From Glaciimonas sp. (lineage in GTDB: Bacteria > Pseudomonadota > Gammaproteobacteria > Burkholderiales > Burkholderiaceae), in NCBI GenBank assembly GCA_014377145.1, contig JACMQE010000006.1, positions 1-7,430 of the forward strand: DNA of 7,430 bases, given 5' to 3'. Shown one piece after another: positions 6,709 to 7,430 of this stretch (the first letter of the stretch is position 1; every line of letters starts with the position of its first letter). The position numbers and the translations under genes were made by a program. The notes under the pieces are model-generated. The model made no database searches, was not told the origin of the DNA, and worked only from the letters and a program-made list of their open reading frames with translations.

Positions 6709-7430
6709 TCAACTCATATACATGCCACCGTTTACATGCAACGTTGTACCAGTGATATAACCGGCCTGGGATGACGCCAGAAAACAAACAGCCGCTGCGA
6801 TATCTTCGGGCGCTCCCAGCCGTCCTAGCGGGATTTGCTGCAAAAGTCCCAAGGCTTGCTGTTCACTCAATGATTTGGTCATATCGGTATCAATGAAACC
6901 CGGTGCTACACAATTTACAGTAATATTTCGACTGCCTATTTCACGCGCCAAAGCCCTGCTCATTCCAGAGACACCTGCTTTGGCAGCCGCATAATTCATT
7001 TGCCCTGGATTTCCGGCTGATCCTACTACCGACGTAATGTTGATGATGCGACCGTGCCTAGCTTTCATCATTCCACGCAGTACCGCACGCGATAAGCGGG
7101 CGACTGCTGTGAGATTAGTTGAAATCACAGCATCCCACTCATCATCCTTCATACGCATTGCCAACTGGTCATGTGTAATGCCGGCATTGTTTACCAAAAT
7201 CGACAGGGCACCAAACTCTTTTTGTACCAAATCAACCACAAAAATGCATGCCAGTGCATCATTGACATTAAGAACCACACCTTTACCGTTATTAGTCTGC
7301 TCTGCATTCAAATAATCAGTAATTGTAGCCGCCCCAGCCTCGGACGTAGCAGTGCCGACTATCTTCGCGCCACGACGCGCCAACTCGAGCGCGATTGCAC
7401 GACCAATGCCACGCGACGCGCCCGTAATTA
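6709..7430 (-). CDS. fabG: 3-oxoacyl-ACP reductase, 5' end cut by window edge
   Basis: NADPH-dependent ketoreductase of fatty acid synthesis, short-chain dehydrogenase family. The frame stays open to the right edge; 239 residues are visible against about 247 usual, so only some eight N-terminal residues are missing. From the edge it reads ITGASRGIGRAIALELARRG, containing the cofactor glycine motif. Then come NNAG (80-83), catalytic Asn105, Ser133 (ITSVVG), Tyr146 and Lys150 (YAAAK), and the C-terminal GYITGTTLHVNGGMYMS. Residue numbers count from the first complete codon at the edge. The Asn-Ser-Tyr-Lys tetrad is complete. A TTG at 7383 can be read as a start but would remove the cofactor motif and is not the true start. 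In this gene order fabD usually lies upstream, beyond the window. Confidence 0.97.
   Translation of the reverse strand, partial: ITGASRGIGRAIALELARRGAKIVGTATSEAGAATITDYLNAEQTNNGKGVVLNVNDALACIFVVDLVQKEFGALSILVNNAGITHDQLAMRMKDDEWDAVISTNLTAVARLSRAVLRGMMKARHGRIINITSVVGSAGNPGQMNYAAAKAGVSGMSRALAREIGSRNITVNCVAPGFIDTDMTKSLSEQQALGLLQQIPLGRLGAPEDIAAAVCFLASSQAGYITGTTLHVNGGMYMS

Noticed and set aside
6677..6711. Promoter with TTGACA at the end of fabG
   Set aside because: The TTGACA hexamer spans the fabG stop codon, but the nearest TATATT is only 11 bases away and nothing -10-like lies at 16-18 bases.
6581..6787. Minus-strand frame of 68 codons between fabG and acpP
   Set aside because: It overlaps the fabG 3' end in another frame and runs over the acpP promoter region; no motif or ribosome binding site is seen.
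1..7430. CRISPR arrays, tRNA or rRNA genes, phage or toxin-antitoxin modules, riboswitches
   Set aside because: No regularly spaced repeats, cloverleaf-like sequences or matching protein families were seen on either strand.

Overview
The window reads as a betaproteobacterial chromosome segment. All recognisable genes lie on the minus strand, so transcription runs from right to left. The order fabG, acpP, fabF, a YgfX-like membrane protein gene, rpoE, rseA, rseB, degP/mucD is the familiar order in Burkholderiales and Nitrosomonadales. By eye the base composition is moderate, somewhat under half G+C. The genus cannot be fixed from the sequence alone.

Layout from the right edge. Positions 7430-4992 hold a fatty acid synthesis block: fabG (cut at its 5' end by the window edge), acpP after a 199-base gap with its own likely promoter, and fabF. 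A 12-bp hairpin follows fabF. Positions 4902-4381 hold a broken YgfX-like small membrane protein gene. Positions 4338-572 hold an envelope-stress (sigma-E) block: rpoE and rseA intact, rseB broken by a deletion and two further frame changes, then a DegP/MucD protease that is full length but altered beside its catalytic serine. A hairpin at 487-518 closes the block. The left 300 bases carry a decayed IS5-type transposase fragment at the spot where lepA often follows in related genomes.

How the genes work together. FabG, AcpP and FabF are ketoreductase, acyl carrier and condensing enzyme of fatty acid elongation, and all keep their active-site residues. RpoE and its membrane anti-sigma factor RseA also look intact. 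The periplasmic side of the same circuit (RseB, which shields RseA from proteolysis, and MucD/DegP, which removes misfolded proteins) looks eroded. Three pseudogenes plus a damaged catalytic motif among nine genes, next to intact housekeeping genes, suggest a lineage undergoing gene decay, such as a host-restricted or recently bottlenecked bacterium. That lifestyle reading is inference.

I did not find a new kind of system. The points worth a second look are the decay events, several of which can be placed to within a few bases, and what they imply for sigma-E control.
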